Counted from the stretch's first letter, positions 1 through 9,281 are shown. The stretch: DNA of 35,458 nucleotides from an uncultured Muribaculaceae bacterium (GCA_910579305.1 CAJTTA010000020.1:1-35458); one strand, 5' to 3'. Translations and numbers: made by a program. The notes: generated from the sequence alone by a model not told the origin.

Positions 1-55
1 GCACTATGTCCTTTAGTTTGCTTTAAATTGAAGAATCTTATCCCGAACTCGCGTT
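1..55. repeat. Left arm of a perfect 55-bp inverted repeat
   Basis: The first 55 bases are the exact reverse complement of 35325-35379. The next inward base differs (c at 56 against t at 35324), so the inner boundary is sharp. The outer boundary cannot be seen because the window begins here. This arm holds the stop codon and last 13 codons of the phosphatase gene, plus 12 bases downstream of it. Confidence 0.97.
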
Positions 56-1293
56 CTTACATCTTCCCACGGATAGTAAGGGAAGCTTGCAGTCGCTAAG
101 GGGATAGCGGTTTCACGCTCATTAAGCAGGAATTTTACGAGTATATCTTTGGGATTCTTCTCATTGCGGAAGAAAATTATCTGTATGTTTCCGGCCATAG
201 GCGCTATTTTCCAGTCGGAGAAATATTTGTAGAAATCAGCGGGGGATGATGTGACCAGGTCGCAGTCTTTGAGATGAAGAGCTGCAGCCAGAGGAATAAG
301 ATTACCATCGTGTCCGAATCTAAGATCGGCTGTAGGCTTTCCCGAAGCGAGGGCCTTGTCGGCACTTTCTACGATATTTTCTATGAGAGGGTGTGCATTG
401 TCAGTCATAAGGGAGCCATTGCCTCCGAAAGCCCCGTCATTTACATAGAATACATAATTGAAAGACTGCCATAGGTCAAACAGCTCATCGGGAGTGAAAA
501 TGTCATAGAAGGAGGGCGAGGTCTCCGTATTCTGAGCGTCAGACGCAATCCAGTATAATCCCCACATAAGGTCGGAGGGATTTATATTTATATCCACATA
601 GGCGCTATCTGAAAAGAGCGATGCGATCAGACGGTCAGGATTAGTGTGAGCAGTCTTGAACTTACGGTACTGTTCTTTCCATTTCCCGTCAATTGTATAT
701 TTGCCATGTTCGGGGAAATGGTAGCAGAGATATGGCATATATCTGTTGGAAGACTCACGGTCGATGCTCAAAGAAGGATTTTGCTCCTTAAGGCTCTCGC
801 AGAAAGCGGCCATCGACAGGATGCAACGTGGCACAAGAGTTGATCGCGCGGAGAGAGATGCGTTTCTCGACTTGAAGATCTGCGGATATGTCTTGGCCAT
901 GCGAGCTGCTATGGACTTGTGCTGTCTCACTCCAAGAGGAGAAAGATCTCCTCCCCGGCCGGCGGTCTCAAGCATAAGAGAGTCTATGCGGGCAAGCACA
1001 TCGAGACCAAGTGGCGTGAGAGCATTCTTGTCGCGTGCATCGGCCAGAAGTCGGCGCACACTGTTGTAATCATTGTCGGAGATGAGATAGCGGGAACCAT
1101 GGCGACCATAGTGGCTTACATATACAGGCTTATAGCCTTTGGGCGCAGGAGTCAAGGCAGGCACCTCTTCAGGATAGGCGTAGTATACGCCACCTGTGCG
1201 GCCCAGGTCAGAGAGTGTTTCTTCCCGGGTGGTCTGCGCAGTGAGCGAGCATAAGGCCAGGAGAGATGAGATACTCAGGATTAATCTTTTCAT
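13..1293 (-). CDS. Secreted histidine acid phosphatase / phytase-like (MINPP-type) protein
   Basis: This 426-residue protein belongs to histidine phosphatase superfamily branch 2, which removes phosphate from esters such as inositol phosphates through a phospho-histidine intermediate. The signature RHGSR lies at residues 64-68 and the proton-donor HD pair at 328-329, within FGHDGN. A signal peptide is visible (KR followed by a hydrophobic run to about residue 18), so it acts in the periplasm or outside; no good lipobox is seen. It is the last gene of the hisS operon, 24 bp after its upstream neighbour. Bacteroidales MINPP enzymes are known phytases, but the substrate here is not provable from sequence. 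Its last 13 codons are duplicated in inverted orientation at the right end of the window. Confidence 0.88.
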   Translation of the reverse strand: MKRLILSISSLLALCSLTAQTTREETLSDLGRTGGVYYAYPEEVPALTPAPKGYKPVYVSHYGRHGSRYLISDNDYNSVRRLLADARDKNALTPLGLDVLARIDSLMLETAGRGGDLSPLGVRQHKSIAARMAKTYPQIFKSRNASLSARSTLVPRCILSMAAFCESLKEQNPSLSIDRESSNRYMPYLCYHFPEHGKYTIDGKWKEQYRKFKTAHTNPDRLIASLFSDSAYVDININPSDLMWGLYWIASDAQNTETSPSFYDIFTPDELFDLWQSFNYVFYVNDGAFGGNGSLMTDNAHPLIENIVESADKALASGKPTADLRFGHDGNLIPLAAALHLKDCDLVTSSPADFYKYFSDWKIAPMAGNIQIIFFRNEKNPKDILVKFLLNERETAIPLATASFPYYPWEDVRTRVRDKILQFKAN

Positions 1294-1317
1294 CGTAACA
1301 TAGTTGTTTTTAGCTTC

Positions 1318-2553
1318 TTAGTTATCACCTCGATAGAACTCCTGCAGATATACCCGGGCAATGAAGTCGGCATTCTCTGTCACTAACGCGGTGTCATCCG
1401 TTTCCGGGAAACGTGCATCGGGAATGGCACCTTCAGCCAATAGCCTGCGCAGCATGTCGGCCGGACATACACCTCTCTGAGACAATAGATTGAAGGCAAA
1501 CTCGGATGCGTGAGCGCTGTCATAATAAGGATTGAGAGGATGCTTTATGCTGCGGGCGATATCCTTCGCCACCATGAGGCCGTGACGTTGTGTGACCATG
1601 AGAGCGAAGAATCCATGGCCTTTGAGCTGGGGTAGATGCTCTTCTCCTTCTTTCCACCCCAGAGAGTTGATGAAGAAATCGTTTAATTCATCATAGTCCT
1701 TTATGAATATCATATCTTTGCCCCCTGTGGCATTGATAAACGCGGTGTACCACGGGTGGCATTCCTCAACAGTCTCCTTTTCTCTGGCTTTGCGAGGAGA
1801 AGGCATTTTACCCGTAAGAATAAGCGGAAGCCATTCGCGCATGTATAGAGCCAGAGGGCCGGAGGGCAACTGAGCCATAGCCATCTGTTTTTCCTCTTCA
1901 ATCCGTTTTACGGCCTCTTCCTGCGAAGCGGCAGAATGCTGGATCTCTGTCCATCCGGAGTAAATCTGTGCGAACGTAAGCTGGAAAGGAGGGAGTATGA
2001 GCCAGTTCTTCCAGAATAACCATTGGCTTAAGTCATGCAGCTTCTCGGTATCTTCGGCATCATATATATCAGCCTGGAAGAGCGATGTATAATCATGAGG
2101 CGAAGGAATGTCATCATATTCATCTTCAAGCACTTTGTAGAAGTGAGCGGCAAGATCGAGCAGGCGCGGGTCGCGCGGATTCAGGAATCGGTGTGACATG
2201 GAGTTGAATGCCAGCTGATACCAAAGTACGAATTCCACATCGGCGAGATTCAGCTCATAGTCTATGTAATCATCCGCATCGGCATGAAATGGCACGCGAT
2301 GGCCGTAAAGACGCTTGCACTCATCGGTGAAACTGCGATACACTCCTGCATCGGAAATGATATCCTGATAATATCCGGTCAAGCCGATGCACACGACTTT
2401 CTTCAGGTCATCGGGAGCGTCCTGCATCAGGGCTTTATTGTGCCAGATGCGGAGCAGACGGTTGGCTATGCGCAGATACTCCTTGTCGGTGGGAGAGGCA
2501 GCCTCTCCGTTGGGCTGTGTGAACAGGAATTGTTTAAGAGTTATGTCATCCAT
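1318..2553 (-). CDS. Conserved Bacteroidales protein of unknown function (possibly DUF3843)
   Basis: This 411-residue protein has no signal peptide and no convincing membrane segment, so it is probably cytoplasmic. It is rich in Trp, Tyr and acidic residues and looks largely helical, for example the EEAVKRIEEEKQ stretch near the middle. No catalytic motif is recognisable. I associate it weakly with DUF3843, a Bacteroidetes family; that is from memory and not tested. It sits 11 bp after the ABC ATPase gene and 24 bp before the phosphatase gene on the same strand, so it is co-transcribed with the metal/cofactor importer, but no role in transport can be inferred from the sequence. Confidence 0.75.
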   Translation of the reverse strand: MDDITLKQFLFTQPNGEAASPTDKEYLRIANRLLRIWHNKALMQDAPDDLKKVVCIGLTGYYQDIISDAGVYRSFTDECKRLYGHRVPFHADADDYIDYELNLADVEFVLWYQLAFNSMSHRFLNPRDPRLLDLAAHFYKVLEDEYDDIPSPHDYTSLFQADIYDAEDTEKLHDLSQWLFWKNWLILPPFQLTFAQIYSGWTEIQHSAASQEEAVKRIEEEKQMAMAQLPSGPLALYMREWLPLILTGKMPSPRKAREKETVEECHPWYTAFINATGGKDMIFIKDYDELNDFFINSLGWKEGEEHLPQLKGHGFFALMVTQRHGLMVAKDIARSIKHPLNPYYDSAHASEFAFNLLSQRGVCPADMLRRLLAEGAIPDARFPETDDTALVTENADFIARVYLQEFYRGDN

Positions 2554-2564
2554 TGCTCGGATTT

Positions 2565-3329
2565 CTAAGGGTTGAAAATGAAGTCGCCGCAGGCGTCTGA
2601 AAACTTTACATGAGGCGAAGAGAAGAGACGAGATACAATATCACGGGATACCGCTTCCTGAGGAGTTGCGGATATAATCTGGCAGTCAGATGTGAACATC
2701 CATAGCTTTGTTGCCATGCGCAGGCTCAGGGCCACATCGTGACAAGAGAGAATAATGGCTTTGTCGCGTTCGGCGGCGAGAGATCGAAGTAAGGCGAATA
2801 TGTCTATGCGTGCAGCGGGATCGAGGAAAGAGAGAGGCTCATCGAGCATCATCAGCGGGGTATCCTGGGCAAGTGCACGAGCTATCATGGCTTTCTGTCG
2901 CTCTCCGTCGCTGAGAGTGGCCATTGGCTCCGTTGCCTTGAAAGCTATGCCGGCAGCCTCCATGGCATCGGAGATGATTTTGCGGTCGTGGCCGGAGAGG
3001 ATTCCTGTCCAGCCGGTGTAAGGCTGTCGGCCTATGCTTACGAGCTGCCGCACGGTGAGATCACCTGTCATTGAAGCCTCGGAGGCCACGATTGATAATG
3101 TCCGGGCACGCTCATGGCGTGGGATACGGTCAATGGGGCGGCCGTGGAAACATACTGTGCCCTGCAGAGGTCGCATCTCTGCGGCAAGGGTGCGGAGTAA
3201 AGTGGATTTGCCTACGCCATTGCCTCCCACAAGTGCTATTACCTCTCCCCGTGCAGCCGAGAGATTCACTCCGCTGCAGAGAGGATTGTCTTGCATATAT
3301 CCTATGGATAAATGGGAAGCTTGTAACAT
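2565..3329 (-). CDS. ABC transporter ATP-binding protein, FecE/BtuD type
   Basis: This 254-residue ATPase would energise an importer for iron-siderophore, haem or cobalamin. Walker A is GGNGVGKST at residues 35-43, the ABC signature LSDGE at 139-143 (D replaces the usual second-position G of LSGGE), Walker B LMMLDEP at 159-165 and the switch histidine at 197. Its length is typical of the FecE/BtuD class. It starts 3 bp after the permease gene, so the two are tightly coupled. The substrate is not determined: no cobalamin riboswitch or Fur-like box is evident near the operon, and no TonB-dependent receptor is in the window. Confidence 0.92.
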   Translation of the reverse strand: MLQASHLSIGYMQDNPLCSGVNLSAARGEVIALVGGNGVGKSTLLRTLAAEMRPLQGTVCFHGRPIDRIPRHERARTLSIVASEASMTGDLTVRQLVSIGRQPYTGWTGILSGHDRKIISDAMEAAGIAFKATEPMATLSDGERQKAMIARALAQDTPLMMLDEPLSFLDPAARIDIFALLRSLAAERDKAIILSCHDVALSLRMATKLWMFTSDCQIISATPQEAVSRDIVSRLFSSPHVKFSDACGDFIFNP

Positions 3330-3332
3330 AGG

Positions 3333-4388
3333 TCAGTTAAAGTAATTCAGCCGCTTGCGCGCAACAATCACGTATATGATCACAGGCACTCCTATCACCG
3401 GTGTTACGGCGCCAAGAGGAAGCACTCCTATAGAAGAGGGGCACACGCACATCCAGGCACATAGTAATCCCACTGCTCCACCCATGACAATTGTGGCGGG
3501 AAGCAGCACGGCATGGTGGGATGTAGAGAAGAAGATGCGTGCCATATGCGGCACTGCCAGCCCGATGAATCCTACCGGCCCGCAGAAGGCTGTCGCGATG
3601 GCCGTAAGCGCTCCTGAACACAAGAGCAGTAGCGTGCGCACACTTTTTGGATTATAACCCAGTGAAGAGGCGTAGCGATCGCCGAGAAGCATGGCGTTGA
3701 GTGGCTTTATCAGAGTGAGAGTGGAGACTGAAACAATCAGTGATAGCGTACAGAACAGAGGCAGGTCGCTGCCTGTGACACCCATGAAGCTGCCCATGCC
3801 CCATATGCTGAAGTCTTTGACTATCTGTGCCGGGGCGAAAAAATTGAGCAGTGACACGAAGGCTGAGGCAAGATACCCGATCATGATGCCGACTATGAGA
3901 AGCATTGTGGCACTCTTTACGCTTTGGGAGAATGCGAGCAATATCATAATTACTCCGCCGGCTCCCAGCGCAGCTCCGCTGATAATCGCTATGCGGCTCC
4001 CTGCGGCCACACCGAAGATTGATGACAGCCATCCGCCGGCTCCCATCATGACTATTGCCACGCCTAAAGACGCTCCGGTGCTCACTCCGAGGATTGACGG
4101 GCCTGCGAGTGGATTCCGGAACGTGGTCTGAAGCAGAAGCCCGGCCACAGAGAGTGCCATGCCGCAGCAACAGGAAGTCAGGGTCATGGGCAGTCTCGCC
4201 TCCAGCACGATATTGCGGGCTATTTCAGATCCTTTCCCAAGCAACACGGCAACTACTTCTCCCACACCTATAGGCACGGCACCCGTGCACAGACACAGGC
4301 AGAATAGTGCTGCAAGCGCCAAAGCAAGTATAAGGAACCGCAAGGCAGGAGATTTTAGCCATGCTCGGGATGTGGCTTCGGAGGACAT
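3333..4388 (-). CDS. FecCD-family ABC transporter permease
   Basis: This 351-residue integral membrane protein has around nine or ten hydrophobic segments spread over its length, as in BtuC/FecD/FhuB permeases. The family motif GFIGLAVPHMAR lies in the last third and forms the cytoplasmic loop that contacts the ATPase. The first membrane segment begins at about residue 14. The gene lies between the binding-protein gene (16 bp upstream) and the ATPase gene (3 bp downstream), completing a single-permease importer of the BtuCDF type. A long open frame in a different register on the same strand is a by-product of GC-rich codon use. Confidence 0.93.
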   Translation of the reverse strand: MSSEATSRAWLKSPALRFLILALALAALFCLCLCTGAVPIGVGEVVAVLLGKGSEIARNIVLEARLPMTLTSCCCGMALSVAGLLLQTTFRNPLAGPSILGVSTGASLGVAIVMMGAGGWLSSIFGVAAGSRIAIISGAALGAGGVIMILLAFSQSVKSATMLLIVGIMIGYLASAFVSLLNFFAPAQIVKDFSIWGMGSFMGVTGSDLPLFCTLSLIVSVSTLTLIKPLNAMLLGDRYASSLGYNPKSVRTLLLLCSGALTAIATAFCGPVGFIGLAVPHMARIFFSTSHHAVLLPATIVMGGAVGLLCAWMCVCPSSIGVLPLGAVTPVIGVPVIIYVIVARKRLNYFN

Positions 4389-4404
4389 TATGTGGTGTCG
4401 TGGA

Positions 4405-5544
4405 TTACTTGGAGACCTTAGTAAAATATTTCGGTGAGAAATTCGGGAGTAGATCGGGATGGAATATGGCTATATAGTCTTTTAACGCAAGATCCGGGTG
4501 GAATGGTGTCTCATCAAAGAATGGCACCTTTGACGTGTCAGCCGTCCATATCCCTTTATCCTTGTCAGAGAAATTGATTGCAGGCGCGAAGAGCATATAG
4601 CGCTCATCTTGCTTTCGTAGATAGTCGAGTGTGACATTCACACCAAATACCCGTATCAGCCATAAATCGGCGTCGGAGGCCTTTGCAAGCACGCTCTCGA
4701 AAGGCAATTGCAGAGAGCCGGTGTGAGAGTCATCTTTCCAAGGATAATCACCTCCGGCGTCGGCAATCAGCCGAGCTGCGTAGCTGTCGCCTCCGGCTAC
4801 ATTCCATACTCCCTGATACATAGTCTCACAAAGCACTTTGGGTTTATGTGAAGCGCCTTTTGCAAGGTCTGACAGCGCGACATAGTTTTTCTGGGTTGAG
4901 GCGAAAATGCTGTCGGCCTTTTGTGAGTGCCGGGCTATGAGTCCTATCAGTTTTATCCATTCGGCACGACCGAGAGGATCGTTCTCTTGCGATTCGTTCA
5001 TATATATTATAGGAATGCCGAGCCTCTCTATGGCCGATGCGTCCATGCCTTCATAGTTACTGATGATGATCGCTCCGGGAGCCGCCTTGATTATGCGTTC
5101 TTTCACAGGGGCCTGTTGCGTGCCGCCGTCAGTTATTTTACCAGCGGCGATGCCCTGTGTTATCTCAGGCATGGAAAAGTATTGGGCATCCCCCACAATC
5201 TTCACTGCATCAAGTGCCCCCAACTCTTTGAGGGCGGAGGCATGCACAGTAGAGTATACCATGAGCCTTGATAACTTTGATGGATGTAGCACCACGGCAT
5301 CGGCCATGGATGGTATGACCGATGTGGTGTCGGAGTCAGGGAAGATGTAGGTGCTGATGCTTACGGTGGAGTCGCCGGAGTTATATATGCTTGCCACGGT
5401 GCAATTGCCGTCTCTGTATATGCGCAGGTTGCGCGCATATGAGAGCTTTCCTTTTTGTGAATCTGTAGCGACGGTGTTCCCTTTGCCACATCCCTGCAGA
5501 GTTACGGCAATCAGAACAATAAGAATATACAGGTATCTTGTCAT
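4405..5544 (-). CDS. Periplasmic substrate-binding lipoprotein of a FecCD-type ABC importer
   Basis: This 379-residue protein starts with a lipoprotein signal peptide ending in LQGC, with the lipidated cysteine at residue 19. The body resembles class III (BtuF/FepB/FecB-like) binding proteins: an N-terminal lobe with the segment DAVVLHPSKLSRLMVYS, a central part with IIISNYEGMD and a C-terminal lobe with GGDYPWKDD. The ligand is probably an iron complex, haem or a corrinoid, and I cannot choose between them. The ATG overlaps the TGA of hisS by four bases (ATGA), so translation is probably coupled to the tRNA synthetase. Permease and ATPase genes follow directly. Confidence 0.88.
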   Translation of the reverse strand: MTRYLYILIVLIAVTLQGCGKGNTVATDSQKGKLSYARNLRIYRDGNCTVASIYNSGDSTVSISTYIFPDSDTTSVIPSMADAVVLHPSKLSRLMVYSTVHASALKELGALDAVKIVGDAQYFSMPEITQGIAAGKITDGGTQQAPVKERIIKAAPGAIIISNYEGMDASAIERLGIPIIYMNESQENDPLGRAEWIKLIGLIARHSQKADSIFASTQKNYVALSDLAKGASHKPKVLCETMYQGVWNVAGGDSYAARLIADAGGDYPWKDDSHTGSLQLPFESVLAKASDADLWLIRVFGVNVTLDYLRKQDERYMLFAPAINFSDKDKGIWTADTSKVPFFDETPFHPDLALKDYIAIFHPDLLPNFSPKYFTKVSK

Positions 5545-6902
5545 TTCAGAATTTCAGGCAATTTGTCAGGAGATACGGTCTGCTGTTCGCCCGAAGTCAT
5601 ATTTTTCAGAGTCACGGTGCCAGCCTCAAGCTCATCGCTGCCGATTATAGCTACGAATGGAATGTGCTCGGCATTGGCCAGCGCCATTTGTTTTTTCATT
5701 TTTGCCGTATCGGGGTATACAGTTACAGAGATTCCATTCTCGCGGAGATTCTTTGCAATTTGCATAGCCCGCATGGCTTCACGCTCTCCGAAGTTGACAA
5801 ACATTACCCGGCTTGCTCCGGATAGCCCCTCAGGATACAGGTTAAGTGCATTCAGCACATCGTATATGCGGTCGGCGCCGAAACTGATGCCGACTCCGGA
5901 TAGCCCGGGCATGCCGAATACACCCGTAAGATTGTCATATCTTCCTCCGCCTGTGATCGAGCCTATCTCCACATCAAGAGCCTTGACCTCAATGATGGTG
6001 CCGGTGTAGTAGTTAAGACCACGAGCCAATGAGAAGTCAAGATCAAGGACTGCCTTATGGCCGAGAGAGTCGAAGGCCGAAGCTACGAAACGCAGTTCCT
6101 CTACACCCTTTTTGCCCTCTTCACTACAGTTGAGCAGTTCTTGCATTCCGGCGAGTTTAGAGGCGTTGTCACCTTCAAGATTCAGCACAGGGCGGAGCTT
6201 TTCGATCTGTTCAGCGGATAGACACTTGGAAGACAGCTCTCCCTCTACAGCTTCAAGACCTATTTTGTCGATTTTGTCAATTGCCACTGTGATGTCGATT
6301 ATCTTTTCAGGGCAGCCCAACACTTCTGCTATGCCGGCGAGAATCTTGCGGTTGTTGACCTTTATTGCGACGCGTATTCCTAATTGGCTGAAAACTGCAT
6401 CGATAAGCTGCAGCAGCTCCACCTCGTTGAGCAGGGAGGTAGAGCCTACTACATCGGCGTCACATTGATAGAATTCGCGGTATCTGCCTTTCTGCGGCCT
6501 GTCAGCTCGCCACACCGGTTGAATCTGGAAGCGCTTGAAAGGCATCTGTAATTCGGCACGATGCTGCACTACATATCTGGCAAACGGCACAGTGAGGTCA
6601 TAGCGCAGTCCTTTCTCACACATCTCAGAGGTGAGCCGAGGCAAATTGCGTGTTTGCAGATCCTCTTCTTGCACAGAGCGCATGAAGTCTCCCGAATTGA
6701 GAATCTTAAACAGGAGCTTGTCTCCTTCCTCTCCATATTTACCCATGAGTGTAGATAGATTTTCCATTGCTGGAGTCTCTATTCTGTGGTAACCGAAGCG
6801 GCGGAACTGCTCTGTGATAGTGGTGAATATATAGTCACGGCGGGCCATCTCCAACGGCGAAAAGTCGCGGGTGCCCTTGGGAATTGAAGGTTTCTGGGCC
6901 AT
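5541..6902 (-). CDS. hisS: Histidine--tRNA ligase
   Basis: HisS charges tRNA-His in the cytoplasm. The 453-residue protein has the class II synthetase layout: KPSIPKGTRDFSP at the N terminus (motif 1 region), motif 2 around FQIQPVWRADRPQKGRYREF, the HisRS-specific ARGLNYYTGTIIE (HisA box) and motif 3 around GVGISFGADRIYD. An anticodon-binding domain follows at the C terminus. The length fits the Bacteroidetes form. It is the first gene of a minus-strand operon and overlaps the next gene, an ABC binding protein, by four bases. A weak -7-like element (TAATTTCG on the minus strand, 6919-6926) lies just upstream, with no clear -33 element. Confidence 0.97.
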   Translation of the reverse strand: MAQKPSIPKGTRDFSPLEMARRDYIFTTITEQFRRFGYHRIETPAMENLSTLMGKYGEEGDKLLFKILNSGDFMRSVQEEDLQTRNLPRLTSEMCEKGLRYDLTVPFARYVVQHRAELQMPFKRFQIQPVWRADRPQKGRYREFYQCDADVVGSTSLLNEVELLQLIDAVFSQLGIRVAIKVNNRKILAGIAEVLGCPEKIIDITVAIDKIDKIGLEAVEGELSSKCLSAEQIEKLRPVLNLEGDNASKLAGMQELLNCSEEGKKGVEELRFVASAFDSLGHKAVLDLDFSLARGLNYYTGTIIEVKALDVEIGSITGGGRYDNLTGVFGMPGLSGVGISFGADRIYDVLNALNLYPEGLSGASRVMFVNFGEREAMRAMQIAKNLRENGISVTVYPDTAKMKKQMALANAEHIPFVAIIGSDELEAGTVTLKNMTSGEQQTVSPDKLPEILK

Positions 6903-6967
6903 AATATGTAATTTTCTGCGAAATTAACAAAAAATACTCAGAAACATGTTGCGAGTCGGGGCAAAAA

Positions 6968-9151
6968 TCAGTTGAGCGTTACAAGTTCGGTCATGAGACG
7001 GATATCAGGCCCGGCAATTCCTTTTTCTCTTAGCGTCTCGGAATCAGAGGCGTATTGCTCGCGGAATGTCTCCAGATCACTCATTGCTATGCTCCTGCGG
7101 TAAGCTTCGGCTGCTTTGCCGATGTGGCCGGAGGCAAAGAGCACATGGCCGTAATTGAGGAAATCGGACGCTACAGTATCATCGCCTGTTATGATTTTCT
7201 CGTAACGAACAATGCTCTTGGAGAAGTGGCCGAGCAGGAATTCACACCAGGCTATGGGCCTGAGAGATCGTTTGCCATGAGGGTCGAGATAATCCACCTT
7301 ATAATAGGATTTGAGGGCCTCAGCCGTGTTGCCCGCTTCAAGAAGCGAATGGCCTCTCAAAAGCTCCAGTCGCATATTTTCCGGGTCTTTGTCAAGCGCC
7401 CGGGCATAGTAATTTGCAGCTTCCGCGTATTTTCCTGATGCGCGCAGACAAGCTCCAAGTCGCTTGAGAAGCCAAGATGAGGGATCATCGAGCAGTTCCG
7501 CCATGCGGTAAGCTTTCAGCGCTTCGGCAATATTGCCGGCCTTTTCAAGACAGAATCCTTGCTTCTGCGAGTCAGATGGCTCTGCCATGAGAGAAGAGGA
7601 GAGGCGGGCATACAATGGCGCGGCTTCCTGCCAGTAAGCGCGCTTGAAGAGGAAGTCAGCCATAAGCCGAAGCAATTCATCATCATCATTGATATGTGAG
7701 AACAGTGGGGCATTGGGCAGACGGAAAGCTCCTGCAAACGGATCGGAAAAATCCCCTTTGCGGGGGGAGAGGCGGTAGAAACGGAATAAATCACGCAGAT
7801 ATAGCGTTATTTCACTTTCAAGTCCCGATGCGAGTCGGTGGGAGAGTGAAGTGCGTGCTTCTTCTCCAAGAGCTTCAAACTGATTATTGAGTTGAGAACT
7901 CATGGCATTGGCCTGATTTGCCGGCATGCGGGATAATGCCAAGGCGAGCGAATACTTGTCGGAGTCGCAGAACACAGGCATGTTAAGCATCATTTCGCTC
8001 ATCACGGAGGGTACGTTTGCCAGGGATGCGTGCACATCACTCTGAAGAGTGGAGAAGGGCAGGAACCAGGCATACATTTCCCGGAAAAACGGAAAATTCT
8101 TCATTGCCGCAAATGCACCCATCATGACATCGGCGCCTTCCATCTGCATTTCCGAGAATTCACGTAATTTTTCCTCCACTCCACTTTTTTCAATCATCTC
8201 CATCCATTCCGGGGCCTCTTCGGGAGAGGAAAGTTCATCGGCATCAAGTTCTTTTATGCGCTTCTCTATTTCGGGCTTGAGCCTCATGATGGGCGGCATG
8301 ATTTCATCGGTGAGCTTGCGGTTGACTCGATCTGTGTCGCGGGTGTGGAGCATAGCCGCTATGAGCGCACGCATTTCTTTGCGGAAGCCGGGCCGCTCGC
8401 TGGCTTCAAGGCTGAGTCTTCGTATGCTCTCGCCTGCCGAGGCTCTGTCGGAATGCCTGGCAAAGACAAGGGTTGCCCCCACAAGAGCTCTGGCTCCGAG
8501 TATGGGATGTGAAGCTCTGGCGTAGAGAGATAGCATGATTTCCAGCTTGCGGCGATCAAAGAATTCCAAAGAGCTGAGAGTGAGCGCGCTGAGCATTATG
8601 GCCGCGACAAGAGTTGATGCTTCCTCTTCGGTGTCGGTGTTAATTAAGAACTCGGAGATAATGCTGGCATCACGCGGCGACAGACTTTGATTTATCCAGA
8701 TGGCATTGAACAGAGTCTCAAGATTATGCTCAAATTTTTTGTGCAGGTCGCTGTCATAGTCTCCTGTAGCGTCGGCCAGAGCTACATTAGAGGCAGAGGC
8801 TATGGTTGCGGATATGACATCGGCAAGAGGTGGCCTTGCGGATAATCTTGCAGTGCGCACCTGAGTATAGTAATAGGCTGATGAGGTGTCCGTGAGAGCC
8901 TGTCGATGCAGGGAATCGGTGATGCTGAATAGTTTCTCTCTTACAGTGGCACGCACCTCATCGCGTCCTGGGTCGGGAGCACCCTGTCCGAAGAAGCGGA
9001 GCATCTGGGTGTATATTATCTCAGCCTCATGCAGCTCATCGAGCAGGCCTGTGGAGAGGTTCATCTCTTTGAGAGCTGCAATAGCTTCATTGAGGTGGCC
9101 GCGCGTAAGCATGGCACTTATGGATGAGGGGGTATGCTGGTATTGAGTCAT
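6968..9151 (-). CDS. Large TPR-repeat protein of unknown function
   Basis: The protein has about 727 residues with the chosen start. ATG codons at 9157 and 9151 are both possible; a TTG at 9193 would only add an unlikely hydrophobic extension. The N-terminal 500 residues are helical and Ala/Leu/Glu-rich with no recognised motif. The C-terminal third contains about four or five tetratricopeptide units (for example AYWQEAAPLYARL, GKYAEAANYYARALDKDP, GNTAEALKSYYKVDYLDP and GHIGKAAEAYRRSI). TPRs mediate protein-protein contacts. There is no signal peptide, so it is probably cytoplasmic. It is monocistronic, 65 bp upstream of hisS on the same strand and divergent from the DUF4293-type gene. Confidence 0.8.
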   Translation of the reverse strand: MTQYQHTPSSISAMLTRGHLNEAIAALKEMNLSTGLLDELHEAEIIYTQMLRFFGQGAPDPGRDEVRATVREKLFSITDSLHRQALTDTSSAYYYTQVRTARLSARPPLADVISATIASASNVALADATGDYDSDLHKKFEHNLETLFNAIWINQSLSPRDASIISEFLINTDTEEEASTLVAAIMLSALTLSSLEFFDRRKLEIMLSLYARASHPILGARALVGATLVFARHSDRASAGESIRRLSLEASERPGFRKEMRALIAAMLHTRDTDRVNRKLTDEIMPPIMRLKPEIEKRIKELDADELSSPEEAPEWMEMIEKSGVEEKLREFSEMQMEGADVMMGAFAAMKNFPFFREMYAWFLPFSTLQSDVHASLANVPSVMSEMMLNMPVFCDSDKYSLALALSRMPANQANAMSSQLNNQFEALGEEARTSLSHRLASGLESEITLYLRDLFRFYRLSPRKGDFSDPFAGAFRLPNAPLFSHINDDDELLRLMADFLFKRAYWQEAAPLYARLSSSLMAEPSDSQKQGFCLEKAGNIAEALKAYRMAELLDDPSSWLLKRLGACLRASGKYAEAANYYARALDKDPENMRLELLRGHSLLEAGNTAEALKSYYKVDYLDPHGKRSLRPIAWCEFLLGHFSKSIVRYEKIITGDDTVASDFLNYGHVLFASGHIGKAAEAYRRSIAMSDLETFREQYASDSETLREKGIAGPDIRLMTELVTLN

Positions 9152-9204
9152 GGTCATCAAGTTAGAGTAGGATGAAAGAAAAGCCAGGAACAAATATTAA
9201 GCCA

Positions 9205-9240
9205 GGTTTTCGAAACTTCCTGGAAAATTTTGTAATTTTG
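9205..9240 (+). promoter_or_regulatory. Bacteroidetes-type promoter of the DUF4293-type gene
   Basis: A consensus -7 element TAATTTTG lies at 9233-9240, with a weaker -33-like TTTTCG at about 9207-9212 and a 20-bp spacer. Transcription would start near 9247, about 35 nt before the ATG at 9282. Confidence 0.65.
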
Positions 9241-9281
9241 CAGACTCTCCATTATGAACAAACCTCTTAAATTTAAATACG

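Noticed and set aside
3652..4170. A 172-residue frame on the same strand as, but out of register with, the FecCD permease
   Set aside because: It is rich in Arg, Ser and His as expected from a shifted hydrophobic gene, and the permease frame is complete.
2554..6967. Cobalamin riboswitch or Fur box controlling the ABC importer
   Set aside because: The operon starts at hisS and I could find neither a B12-box-like sequence nor a convincing Fur palindrome.
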